Below, one piece after another: positions 9,145-20,700 of a stretch of DNA of 64,000 nucleotides; position 1 is the first letter of the stretch, and the number at the start of each line of letters is the position of its first letter. This DNA is from Marsupella aquatica (Eukaryota > Marchantiophyta), in contig OZ316891.1 in the NCBI GenBank assembly GCA_973895155.1, positions 17,112,001 to 17,176,000 of the forward strand, given 5' to 3'. The notes under the pieces are model-generated. The model did not search any database. It had not been told where the DNA came from and was given only the letters and a program-made list of their open reading frames with translations. A program made the position numbers and the translations under genes.

Positions 9145-11142
9145 AGGACCACACTTGTGTCACCTGCTTATCAAACAATTTACACGACAAATACGTGTTT
9201 CCTCCTACTAAAATTGTTTGTTATCGTATGACGGGAACGTGGAGGGACGCTATTAGGATTCTATTCCATGTAGGATGAGTATGTTTGATTCTGCTCCCGA
9301 AAGTGTAATTTTTGATCAAGTCTACCGACTAGCCCCTCTGCTTTTGATCAAGTCCCATGGACTACGCCACACACATACTCTTGCTGGTCGCTAGTGGAGT
9401 GCTGTCACCACCCCCTACTTACATGGTTAACCAATCCGTGCAAGTATTCCTTAGACGCTTCTTGGGGAAAGAACACAATCGTGAACCAGAAAAGATAACG
9501 CCACACCAAAACTTGAGGAATCAAACCAAATCCATATCTTTTGGCAAAACGTCGTAACACATTGCAAGGACAACCCGGCCTCCTGCCATATACCCAACTA
9601 CTGCCTCACTGGGGCAAGTGCTACACCTCTACCTCACTACTCTGGCTTGATTCCCTCTTCTGGCTATGAGCTAACTTCCCTAAGCGAACACTAGACTGAG
9701 TTCCCCCCCCCCACTACTTCGGGGCTCTCCCCCTAAATACTAAAAAAACACACCAAAGCACTCCTTACGGGGTCACAACGATGGCGGCTACCCTAGCGGT
9801 GCCTAAAAAAAACCTTCCACGAGGAATCCCTAACCTAAAACATGCGGCACACACATGCTCCTAACACCCTAATCTAACTATGGGACCGTCGGTGCCTTCG
9901 ACGATGCCAACCGCACTTGGTAGTCACGGGGAAGTGAGGGGGCCACTCAAGGTCGAAACCCTCAACCATTTTGAACTACTCCCTTGAGGGGGGGCCTGGA
10001 TAGCTCTGCTCCTCCTGATCATGAATCCGTAAACGGGCTCCGTACGACCAAGTTACGGATGTTTGAATCTGTAATACGCTCGAGCTCATAACTTCTTCAT
10101 CCTGACTCCATTCTGGGCGTGCCACACCTTGCCGGAATCAGCTCCTCGAGCTCCTTCCAACAAGCCCGTGATTCCCCTCATCCAAGGTGTTGCATAATTT
10201 AAAATCCGTACGACCAACGTCCGTACGCCTCACTAGTCTTCCCCCGACTCGCTCACGGAACCGGGACTCCACCCCGGGAATCCTCACTACCGGCGCCCTC
10301 CGCTGATGTGGGTGTAACACCTACTATTCTCCTTGCCGGGGGAGTCCTTGCCGGGGCCTGGCCAGAGGCTCCCCGTCTCCCGATCAAGAACCACTCTCAA
10401 TTCCCAGAAGTCACCCAATGCTGCCACTGTTGCTATCGTCACAAGATCTCAATCAAATTTCATAGCTCTCCAAGCCAAGCGCCAAGGGAATACTTCAAAA
10501 AAAGCGGGGAGATATGTCGAGAGCTTTCCGCAATGAGGTGTGGGAAAGAAAATGCATTTGCTTTTGGCACTTGGGTGAGTTACTCTCGGCTTGCGGCCTC
10601 CTCCTTGCGCCTACTACCCCACTCGTGGGAGCTTTTACTCCTGCTTGCCTTCTCCTGCCGGGGCTCGCTACTCCCGGGGCGGCCCTCCATCTCGCGCCTG
10701 CTGCCTCCCAACTTGCGGGCACGCAGCCTTACGCTGGGCCCTCCACCTGGCGCCCCACGGCTTGCAGGCTCCTCCTCCCCGACTGACTCCACCTGGCGCC
10801 CCACGGCTCGCGGGCTCCTCCTCCCTGGCTGACTCCGCCATATTACACCGTGGCCAAGAAAACTGTCTCCAAATATTAATTGGTGGTATCCCCTTAAGAT
10901 GCCTAATTTTCTTCTCCCACAACGACAAGACCCAAGAGAGCAAAGGGTCAATTAAAAAAAATAGTTCCTCCCGGGTTCAAATAGCTCCAGCCCTCCAGAG
11001 CAACATGAACACACACCGGGATGATTAACTTTTAAGAAATTAAGAAAAATTGAAAAACTCTTGTGTATATTGGCTTATTTATTTACATGCATCTTGCCAA
11101 TAACACCTAATGGTGACTTTTCGAGACGGGGACCCCGTCACA
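9145..11142 (-). repeat. Putative 5' LTR (~2.0 kb), single copy in window
   Basis: The boundary next to the primer site is near 9145. The outer boundary is proposed at 11142, where the - strand reads TGTGACGGGGTCCCCGTC, a common kind of plant gypsy LTR start. The interval contains no convincing gene; a Pro/Arg-rich open frame at 10308-10832 is probably a G+C-driven artefact. With no partner LTR in the window, both edges are provisional. Confidence 0.4.
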
Positions 11143-11527
11143 GTCTTGGTACGTCCCTTCTGGGATTTCATTCGTGTCACTGTCTCTGTCACATTCACAA
11201 CACGAGGTACTCTTGGAGAATGTTTCTTTAGGACAATTATCTGTACCACATTTCTTTCATAAGTTCTACTAAATAGGGGTACTCTAATAGGATATTTGAT
11301 TTCTAAGAGGAATTAGACCTCATTTCTTCCAAAAGTGCCCTAATTTTAGAATTAGACTTCATTTCTTCTTAATTGAGGACAATTGGGGGTTCTTTCATGG
11401 GTTATGTCTTGGTATTGAGGAATTGGACTTCAATTGTAATAAAATTTATCAGCTGGGTGGTTCCATATTGTGATATTACATGGATTGGTGATTTGTACCC
11501 TGTTGGAAATGAAGAATTGGACTTTCC
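11143..11527. other. Noncoding flank, no gene seen
   Basis: An A+T-rich stretch between the putative LTR and the next element. It shows repeated ATTAGAC(C)TCATTTCTT segments (about 11307 and 11352) but no convincing ORF or RNA gene. Confidence 0.5.
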
Positions 11528-11683
11528 GAGGTGTTTACAAAAGGCAGTAAACAGCTAACAGCAAAATATAACAGGAACTGGTAACAGCAAAATTTCCTGT
11601 TTTGGGAGCACATTTCTCCTGGTATTGTGGCAAAATTAAAAAAATCCGTTCCTAAAATACTGATAATTATGCGATGTCGAATA

Positions 11684-11810
11684 TTAGCGCCGGGAGTCTA
11701 CAGGAAAAATAATCACAAACGCATCATGCCGAATACTAGCGCCGGGCGTTCAAACCCAAAATAATGACACATTAATCGCCCAAACATGCCGAATACTAGA
11801 GCCGGCCGCT
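11684..11810. repeat. Three degenerate palindrome half-sites in a ~57-bp array
   Basis: Near 11684, 11737 and 11797 the sequence ATGCCGAATACTAGCGCCGG (or a variant) recurs, with the right half of the palindrome decayed. The spacing of about 53-60 bases suggests a small tandem array close to the left end of the element. Confidence 0.6.
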
Positions 11811-12070
11811 TCCAATTCTTTGTGCAGAAAATCACGAGAACCTAGGATTGATGTTCAGGCTGAGATCCAAGTAGAAACCAAACATTAATAATAGTCTAAG
11901 TTCAATATCAAAGCACAGAAGTAGGACTTAACCATGGTATCTGAGTCATAACTTCTAAAGGGAAATTGAAAGAAAAGAAACCCGAGATTTTTTATTTAAG
12001 TGAAACATATTGTCCTCGGTGTACAAATATTTCTACTTAGGAACACTAAAGTTTCTAGAACAATTGTAAC

Positions 12071-12085
12071 TAGCGCCAGGCGCTA
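12071..12085. repeat. 15-bp palindrome (centre A)
   Basis: A perfect TAGCGCCAGGCGCTA in the 3' flank of the methyltransferase gene. Confidence 0.85.
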
Positions 12086-12543
12086 ACACTCCCGGTGGGT
12101 GCCTCCTCGTACAATGTCCTATCTCGATGAGTGACATTCATCATCAATCCCAGAGTCCTGACAATCTGGATCTTGGTGGAAACCATCTAATCGGAAGTTG
12201 ACATATGCTCTCATGGGCCATCGATAAACTGGCCTTCCATGGAATCGAGAAGGAGAAAAATGAGAGAAATGGACTTTGAAAGAAACAATAGTATGTCAAT
12301 AAGGGGCTTGGATTTATCGTTACAGGTCCTCTTGTCGGTACCAGTCTTCGAGTGAAAGCCAAATGACACTAGGGCAGAAACGACAAATAACAAACGGAAG
12401 CTTCCGACGTGTTTTTTGGGTAGCAGCGGGCGCCAATTAACCAAGCCGAGGAACCCACACAAAGGACGGTACTCAAGACCACATTAACCATTGAAAGGAA
12501 GGGGCAACATCCCTAACACTCAATTCATTTTTAATAAATTCAA

Positions 12544-12558
12544 TAGCGCCCGGCGCTA
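12544..12558. repeat. 15-bp palindrome (centre C)
   Basis: A perfect TAGCGCCCGGCGCTA just beyond the possible last exon at 12622. Confidence 0.85.
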
Positions 12559-12621
12559 ACAAAAACCAAGGGCATACTCGTACAGTTGGGAGGAAGTTTG
12601 ACCTGAGAGAGGAGAAAATTG

Positions 12622-12947
12622 CTACCCTTCAGAGTCAGATTCTGAGCTCTCATTCTGGGAGCTATGAGATCTATCGGTCGACTCTACCTCATCATCAATA
12701 TACTTGCTTCTAGAAACATCATCTACGTAGGGGTTCCTCATGAACTTCCTGTCTACTCCCCTAAGAAGCCTAAGTCCTTTTGTTTCCCAGCAGAGAGTTC
12801 TAAATTTCTCTACCTTCCTTGCGACGTTCTCAGCGTATGATGGCAATACAAATGGCTTCTCGGGAGTGATGATTACATTTCGAGCCACTTTCCTCCAGAG
12901 TTGAAACCGTTTTCTTTGGTTCCATTCTGACCTGCTCAAAAGAGAAG
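12622..12947 (-). other. Possible 3' exon downstream of the methyltransferase gene
   Basis: A Lys/Arg-rich then Ser/Glu/Asp-rich frame of about 105 codons follows a good acceptor (pyrimidine tract ending TTGAGCAG) near 12947; a donor-like GTAAGC lies near 13035. The methyltransferase frame reaches a TAA at 13047 before that donor. This could be an alternative C-terminus, a 3' untranslated exon or a separate small gene. No domain is recognised. Confidence 0.35.
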
Positions 12948-13691
12948 CAGAAGAGAAAGAGGAAGTAAGTACTTAACCGATAGAACTGGTGGAATTGAAG
13001 ATTAGCCAACAATTGAAAGGATAAAGGAGCTTACGAGAGACGAAAATTACTCGAAAGACTCTTCGCTGTCCTCCGTTGACCCATCATGTCGGGTTTCCTC
13101 TTTCCCGCCGTCATTGACATCCTCAGGAACATCATCTTCTAGCGTCCCATCATCTTCGTCCGAATCAAAGTTGAGGACAGATCTAAGTCTATCTTTCTTT
13201 TTTCGTCCGGTTATTTGAGGAGGGGGAGGTTGTGTCTCCAAAGGTTTTGGAGAAATGAGGTCCAAAAAAATCCTCGAAGCGGTCTCAACAAACTCCCGAC
13301 GATTTTCTAACCCGATGACAAAACGGCCCGAGTAATCCCCAGCAATGAACGTACTACCTGAGCCGACGGTCCAATCAATTACAATATCCTTAGGTATTGT
13401 AAAGAGTTCAAGGACAGTTTGCATAAAACCAACCGGCAGTCGAGAATTCCCAGTAAAATGGAGTTCAGGACAATGATCTTCCTTCAAAGATTGTAGCCCA
13501 ATAAGGTTCGAGATTGAAGGATCTTCAGCACTAGATAATGGCTTGAATCTTGGATCCTTTGGGACCTTTCCTTTAAAAGAAACTCGACAAAATATGTCCA
13601 GTCTAAGAGTGAAGACCTGCAAAAGTTGACGAACCAACTGGATTTCAAAAATCTTTTACTCATGAGAGAAGACCTCCTAAGAAATAAAGAG

Positions 13692-13706
13692 TAGCGCCGG
13701 GCGCTA
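13692..13706. repeat. 15-bp palindrome (centre G) in intron 3
   Basis: A perfect TAGCGCCGGGCGCTA inside the 119-bp intron 13735-13617 of the ParB-methyltransferase gene. Confidence 0.85.
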
Positions 13707-14473
13707 GTATAGCTATACTGAGAGAGAATATTTACCTGGACATCTGTCTTGGATTTGTACATTGGGACAGACATGAAAACGTTGTGCGTATTGATGCACA
13801 TGAACTTCTTGGATTGTTGACATGCAGAAATGACCTGGGAAATCTGATCATGGTCATCCGAGTATAAGATAGCGAGCATTCCGTCATCGGAAAGGAAAGG
13901 GTCCATCGCCCGAAAGAATAATTCGGCTGCTGTGTGATCTGTGACATTCCATTTCGGGACCCGACGGTCAACAATTGTGGGTTTCAAACCAGTTGGGAGA
14001 TAGATGAAACCCGTATTCACCCCAAATGATCGTTCCTTCCCACCTCGAATGATTCCTTTATCTCTACACCCCGATTTGATCAAATCCTTACCCCACTTCT
14101 CAGCGTCTGAGACCCAATCTGGCTTCTCTTCCTTACTAAATGCACTATCAATAAATTCTGCCAAGCTTGATTCAACCATACAGTGTCTTCCGAGTTTGGT
14201 CTTGAAAGTCCCCACATCCCGTTGGATACCGGCCCCAGAAGCATTATCTCGAGAAGATTCCCAGACATCGACGGTCCTTTTCTTCTTCTTCTTTGTGCTT
14301 GTAGCATCCACAGGAACTATAACCTGCCCCTTCTCAACAGGGGTGATGGGGTCTGGATTGGCACCAGTGTTGGCCTCAGAGACTTCTGGTGTTGCATCGA
14401 CTTTTGTGTCATCCGTGGCGGCATCAGATTTTCGACCACCTACCCAAAATGGTGTCAAGCACAGAAAGAGTGT

Positions 14474-14560
14474 TAGCGCCAGGCGCTGACCAAACACACC
14501 ACATTAATTTTGGGAAATATGACACATTAAACTCACAACACATGATAGCGCCAGGCGCTA
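14474..14560. repeat. Two palindromes in intron 2
   Basis: 14546-14560 is a perfect TAGCGCCAGGCGCTA. 14474-14488 differs only in its last base (G). Both lie inside the 158-bp intron 14597-14440. Confidence 0.85.
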
Positions 14561-15954
14561 ACAAAGAAGGAAGTCGGAAAAAGGAGGTGTAGCTTACGTT
14601 TTTTCCCAGACTTGGCACTAGCACTTGCCACAGGGGCATCCGCCTTGGCTTTGGCTCTTGGTTTTCGGCTTCGATCAACATGAACCACTGTGGTTTCACA
14701 TTTTTTTTGCAACTCAGTCGTCGACGAGTTGACGTCCCCCTCAATTCCTTGCTTCATGTCGGAGACAAATTGTCTCGGAACTTGGGATTTAGACAGTTTA
14801 TGGAAAGCATCCTTCTCAGTGTCGTCAAAAGGAGAATCCCATCTGTCGGTGTCAAGATACCAAGGGCAGTGAATTCTCTCCCACTCTGACAATTTCCTCG
14901 GTGGAAGTATACCCTCAGCCGGATACATCGAATACAGTTCGGCCAAAATGTGTCCATCTGCGCAGATGACCCAATTCTGGAAAGCAGCTGGGTAAGCCCA
15001 AAAATAGTCAGGCTTCACAATCTCCATGTGCATGAAGAAACGATAGACATATCGTTTCGCTCGCTTTTGATTCTTGAGTGTGTAGTCTTCCTTGTCCGGG
15101 TACTTGGACATCCACATCGTATTGAAAAACTTACCTTTCACTGCATCCCCAAATTTTTTAAAATCATTGCACACTATTTCAACGAGTGAATCATAAGACT
15201 CACACTTCCATTCCTCCAATCGATTGGAAGGAATTATTTCACTGATTTGCTGGAGGGCAGTCTGCAGCATACCAATAGCAATTCCCTCCACGCTATTCCA
15301 AGTTTGTCAAGTGTGGCACCACTGCTTCACAGGGTCATCACTAACACTTTGTGGATGAAAGAACTGCTTCCTGAGCTCTGGCGTGCAATGCGCTACTAAC
15401 AAAGTGCTCCTCAATTTGGGGTCGAGTGCGAAGACTGCTGTAAATAACCTGGCATGATCCATGGTACAGACAACCGCATCCGGTTTCTTCTCGCGTTTGT
15501 TCACCTCGGTCATCGGATACATCTCAGCATAGGTTGTCATGAAGTCTTCAAACTCTGGACTCAACAAGGGAGTGATCTTTGAGACCTTGATCGCCCAATC
15601 CTTCGTTGCTTCTTTCATCATGACCGCATGTCGTTTGGATGTCTCTTCCTGAGACCAAGGATTTCCCTGAGCGGTAGCCGACTCCATGTCCATCTTGAAT
15701 TTTCAAGAATAGGATTTAATCTTATTCTCGCATAAGATATACAGAAGTGCTCCTTGAGGCATTTTCTTGGAATACCACCATCCTTTTCGAGTCTTCTGCA
15801 TCACCTGCCCAAACTTTTTGAAGTTTGCCCCATCGATGATTGATTTGTAGTATTCTAGATCGTTGGACAAAATCCTCTTAATTCGGTCTGCATCAAGTAT
15901 CCAGGAAGGTTCCACCACGGCCTGTCCAAGTCTACAGAAGAATTTGTCAGTCAA

Positions 15955-15969
15955 TAGCGCCAGGCGCTA
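15955..15969. repeat. 15-bp palindrome (centre A) in intron 1
   Basis: A perfect TAGCGCCAGGCGCTA inside the 92-bp intron 16023-15932. It occupies a large part of a very short intron. Confidence 0.85.
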
Positions 15970-16780
15970 GTAAAAACTACACTATAAAAGATAAGGATAA
16001 GTGAAATTCAACGAGAGACTTACTGGTTCACAGTATGCATAGCCGCCTCAATCTCAATCAAAGATCCCTTTTCACCCTTGAAGATAGTACATTGCACACG
16101 CGGGTGATACTTGATGTAAAGTCTTCCGGATTTTCTTTTGTAACGATCGACCATGTGTAAAGTCGATGGTTACCGTCAAAAATGTAAAACATCTTATCTT
16201 GTAACACCATGAAGTCTGGATCGGCCGCACATTCAGCTTCAAACTTCTCGTTCTCGGCCACCCACATCGGGTCCCAGGAAGCTCGAATTTCTGGAGTACA
16301 CGTCTGGACATTCCCATTCAAATCTGTCGGCTGGACATAGAACAACATTCCAATTTTTGAGTTGTATCCTGTGCTACGAAAAGAGTCCTTCAACTTTTCA
16401 ATTGAAGGACTTCCCTTCTGTAAGGTGCGGACAACTTCCATGTGAACCAAGCGGCACATTGGAATCCTTGGGGGGTCTTTGTCGTGCCCTCGAAAATCTT
16501 TGCCAAACACCATAACATGCTTGGAGATAACGTCGGACATCGTCAGTGACATTTCTCCTCAATCTTCCACAGCATATGTGTCGAGATCGTCCATCTTCGC
16601 TCTCCTGCTCTTCGGAAATGTGACTACAGAGACTGTTTTGGGAGCTTGGGATGCTGTAGACCGTGTCACTCGACGACTGTAAACAGATCCAGAAAACGAG
16701 CACTCGGATGTCTGCGAATGGATCTGCTCTCTCTGCCCATTAGCACTATACCCATGCGAGGTAGTGGGGAGAAGGTCCAT

Positions 16781-17739
16781 GTTTCTCAGACACGAAGTGC
16801 TTCACGATCGTGATGAGTACCTCATTCATACCGTACTTCTTCTAGAGAATTCTTGCACGAAGAACCTCCGAAACGGAACCTAAATACAGCGGACAAGGGA
16901 GGGGGGGAGAGTATCATCTCTAAACTATCCCCTTGCTACTTTGATATCTATCTCTTGAGCACCACTTGTCAATTCTGGATTAGTTGTCCGAATACCGTTG
17001 GCATATCTTCGACGTTACGCGACCTAACGTTACCGTTGAATATGACCGTTAAAGAACAGTTCGTTGAATTTAATATATATTCCTAGTTCAAATCTGATAT
17101 TGGTCAATAGTAGCGCCTGGCGCTACTCAAAATCATCACAATTTAAACCATAAAATTTCCCAAAGTTAGGTCAACATTCACCCTCAAGTATACAATAAAA
17201 AGCCAAATGAATACAATTTTTGAATATTTTTCCATAAATGAATGTCATGATTACCGTTTTGGATTAGCGCCCGGCGCTAATATTAAATGGGCACATTTTG
17301 GTAATATTTTAGATAATATTAATAAAATTAGCTACAAACATTTAGTATTTATTCTGAAACCCGGATAAAACATTTCAGTTTTATACCATAATTTATGGTG
17401 TGTGTTTGAGTAGCGCCTGGCGCTACTCATATATTTCACCATTTTGGGTCCATGTTGAAGGTAGGATGTTTGAGTAGCGTCGGGCGCTACTCAATTAACA
17501 TGATTTAATTATCATGATTATGCTCTTTGGAAACGGACATCTTAGGCTCATTAGTGTAAATGTCGTTGACATAACGACAAAAAACATTTATTGTGTCAGA
17601 TGTGCTTTTGACCGGTAGTGTTTCTGTCGTATTATAACGGCTCTGACAAACGGATTATTCACTATGAATACCATTGTGTACATTCGAAGACGTCATTCAT
17701 TATCGTGAACTGAGTGTTTTTGGCTTGGATGATCTTAAA
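16781..17739. promoter_or_regulatory. Divergent intergenic region with four palindromes
   Basis: The region lies between the start codons of the ParB-methyltransferase gene (-, ATG at 16780) and the MULE-like gene (+, ATG at 17740). It is A+T-rich and must hold both promoters. No TATA box can be assigned with confidence. Four copies of the palindrome cluster within 380 bases of it (17111-17489). Confidence 0.5.
17111..17489. repeat. Four palindromes in the divergent promoter
   Basis: 17111-17125 and 17411-17425 are perfect with centre T. 17275-17289 is perfect with centre C. 17475-17489 has one arm mismatch (GCGTCGGGCGC). Spacings are 164, 136 and 64 bases. Such clustering between divergent genes suggests operator-like sites. 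Confidence 0.85.
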
Positions 17740-20700
17740 ATGTCGAGGTCAATCGTTCTGACGCGTCCGTCTACCGGTGACCTTGTATCCATTCCATTGT
17801 CGGCCAATGACGTATACAAGCAAGTTAGTGAGAATTATCTCTGTGGGCGCTTTGGTTTGGATTTGAACGACATTGAGGACATTTTGGAGGAGGGAAATGG
17901 AGATGAAGCGTCTAATTTCACTACTTCTTTTGATGTTGATGACGGGATTCGTTTTTGGCACCTGAATGCAGGAATTCGGTATTCTATTGTCATTCGAAAA
18001 CCAGTCGCATCCGATCTCCCATCTTCATCCAAACCCTTTGTTGATGTTGTCCTGCTTTCAGATAGCGACGATGATGGACCTGCTTTGCTTGAGCGTAGTG
18101 ATAAATCCCCTCACACCGTTGTTAAACAGGAGGTTACCCCTGTTAAACAAGAGGTTACAGCAGTTTTTACCAAAAATTCCATTGTGTATCGGAGAAGTGC
18201 AATGGATACCATTCTCAAGTCAACTAGTTCCAGTGAAATCTCGAGGTTCATCGCGGCTGGGGACTTCTTCCATGAACAAGTTGACTGTTTGCCAAAGAAA
18301 TACAATGGAAATATTGTATTCGAGTTGCCTCCTGCGACGACATCTCTTTCGAAGGGGTCACGTCTACGCGACATGGACCGGTCAAAGGATTGCTACATCT
18401 GGACCAGAATATTTCCTACATCAGCTAATGTTCATCCCAAGAAATATTGGGAATTTGGTAAAGTAACGTGCACTGGTTCCATTGAGTGTAGGAATAATAC
18501 TTGCGACTATTTTCAGCGGAAGAAAAGGAGGAACCAGAAGGCCTGGGGTGGAACCCCCAAACTTGGCGGGCAACATCGTGTTTGCTCCTTCATTGACGAA
18601 GGTGGAGTTGTTTGCCAATTTTGTGATCAAGTTCCATTTTGTGTCCAATCCTGTCCAGCAAGGTTATTTTACATGTACCCCCAGGTTCTAGTTGACTCAG
18701 AAACCTGTACTCACATGTCCCGCTTGGCAATTCATATGGGGATCCACAACCATCCTTCAAGAAAGGTGTTTTCTTGGAGCGCAGAGAAGATTGTTGAGGA
18801 GGTTATCAAAAAGAAATTGGAAGGAAATCCAATTTTCACCCCTGCTGGTGTAAAAAATGTGGCGACAGGGTCCTTTGTAAAGTCCTTGTGTGAAAGTATG
18901 GAAGATATTCAAGATATTGAAGAAACAGAGATATTTGAGTCTCTCATGGTAGTTTCCACACCCCAGAAGTTTGCGTCCCTCTTTCGTAGTGTTAGACAGG
19001 ACCAGAAAGGTCGAGGTGAACTAGATTTTCTTGTTCGGTATCAAAGAAATATCAACATGCCTTTCCTCCAAAGGTACCTCCTACCAGGTCAAGGATCTCA
19101 AGAAGACCGTCCTCACATATTCAAGATGACTTCGATTGGCCATGGATCAGGCGTTGATCTTTTGAGACAAATGCAACCTGGTGGAAGTCTCGAAGGTGCT
19201 TGGGTAAGTTTTGATGTGATGAAACGACTTACAAAAGACTGGGTTACTTTTAGTGCGCATATTTATGATCACAACTATCGTGCTCTGTGTACCTTGTTCA
19301 CCTGCAAACTAAAAGCAGAGGATACAGAGTCGTTCGAGAAGGCTTGGAGACTAATGATTGAGGTGTCCAAAGAGAATGGATTAGAAAATCCGATTATTCA
19401 TGGATTCATGGCGGACAATGCTCAAGCTGGTTGGCTGGCAGTCCGAAATGTCTTTTTTGGAGGGCATCCAAACCCTGAGCGTGAGCGAACTGATGCATTC
19501 CATTTCTACCAAGCCTTCCATCGCCATTCGATTGAAGGAGTGATTGAAGATAGTCAAGCAGAGCATCGTAGGCTTTGGGATAAGATGCGACATGCCCCCA
19601 CGTTTGTATAGGCTTATAGAATTTCAAGGGAGATTGATTTGTGGTGGCAGTCGGGTAACTATGTCCCCGAGAAGCTCCGAATGCTCCAGAGTTGGATTTC
19701 ATGGTGGGTCGTCAGGTGGAGACAATGGGGAAATTTTATTCGTTTGGTAAGTTAGTTTACTTTGCTTTCCGCTCTTTAGGTATTGCAGTGCTATATTCTC
19801 ATTTCAAAATGCTTGTATCCATATTCAAATATTACAATACCATAGCATCCTTTAATACTAGCGCCTGGCGCTATCATTTATGCAAACTGTCATATGACAC
19901 AATAGGACGAAATAAGTTGTCCCTTAATGTACAGTGCCAGTTTTGACTTCTAAGGACAGAGTCCACTTCACTAGCGCCCGACGCTAGTGTTTTCTTGTTC
20001 TATAACAGACACTTTATTCTATGTGATTGCAGAACAAGAGTGTCGAAGAAGGGGCTAAGATTCCTAATTGTACAGGATTAGAGTCCGTGCACGCAGGTAT
20101 GAAAGCATGGGTAATGAAGAAAAAGGTTGGGCTCTTTGAGGCATGTGAAATGGACCAAAATCGAGCTATTTCTCAGGTTGCTGCTTACACTGCGTATCGG
20201 AAAGGGTTGCATAGAGGAAAAGGTCCCACAATTTGGGAACTCGCTTTCCGATCAGCGGACCAAGCAGGCTCCCCCAAGTTGTATGAAGATGCAATGAATA
20301 TGCTACTGTCCAACGCTGCCGAGTTTGACTTGGAGAGACGTGCACCTCTCAATGGAGACGTTGTCACCAAGTCTTTGAAGAGGAAAGGACATGCATCTGG
20401 GAATATCTCGCCACAAGACTCCCATAGGCATGATAAAATCCTTGTCACCTCGCCCAATACTAGATCGATGAAAAGGAAGAATCTTAATCGCATGGAGTTT
20501 GATGCTATCCCTGGCCCCACACCTCAAGTTGATCCTGTTGTTAATCTGTCTGGAAGTGACATATCGGGCGGTGGAGAAGATGTCGATTTCAATACCCCTC
20601 CTGCTCGAGACCGAACGCGTTCAACGAGGCTTCCCCAGACTACTCCCTCCGTGCTTCAGCAACCGTTACAAGAGTGTCCTGTCCGTGAGACGGAGGTTGC

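Larger units (their letters stand above)
8343..11142 (-). mobile_element. 5' fragment of a tRNA-Asp-primed gypsy-type element
   Basis: On the - strand the order is a putative LTR (11142 to about 9145), a primer-binding site (9138-9119), a leader and a duplicated start of a gag-like ORF (down to 8352). The element is cut off at 8343 by copy B. It belongs to a different family from copies A-C, because its LTR and leader share nothing visible with them. Confidence 0.5.
13047..16780 (-). pseudogene. ParB-like domain fused to beta-class DNA methyltransferase-like domain, four exons
   Basis: Exons 16780-16024, 15931-14598, 14439-13736 and 13616-13047 join with consistent phases at GT-AG introns, giving about 1,120 codons. 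Exon 1 holds a ParB/Srx-like segment ending in IFDGNHRLYTW (about 16180). The middle is unassigned, with a basic AT-hook-like GKKRGRK created across intron 2. The C-terminal part resembles N4/N6 amino-methyltransferases of the beta order: a segment at 14.0-13.74 kb in the place of motif IV and beyond, then VIDWTVGSGSTFIAG with FVIGLENRREFVETA (about 13390-13280), matching the SAM-binding DPFxGSGTT...GxE pattern. The tail is acidic. The DPPY/W catalytic motif is not recognisable; VDRRVPKW occupies the likely place. ParB-methyltransferase fusions are known from phages and bacterial mobile DNA; introns show this one is eukaryotic. Damage: in-frame TGAs at 16559, 15703 and 15307, and a one-base loss near 16127. 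Confidence 0.65.

Noticed and set aside
10308-10951. Overlapping long frames on both strands near 10.3-10.95 kb
   Set aside because: G+C-rich Pro/Arg/Ser-biased frames in an LTR-like region, open on several frames at once and without domains.
15307-16561. TGA codons read as selenocysteine or by an altered genetic code
   Set aside because: No SECIS-like element was seen, and other elements in the window also carry TAG and TAA stops. Mutational decay is simpler.
13047-16780. Bacterial contamination or recent bacterial transfer as the source of the ParB-methyltransferase gene
   Set aside because: Three GT-AG introns with matching phases, base composition like the surroundings, and sharing of the palindrome with the spliced MULE-like gene make it resident eukaryotic DNA.
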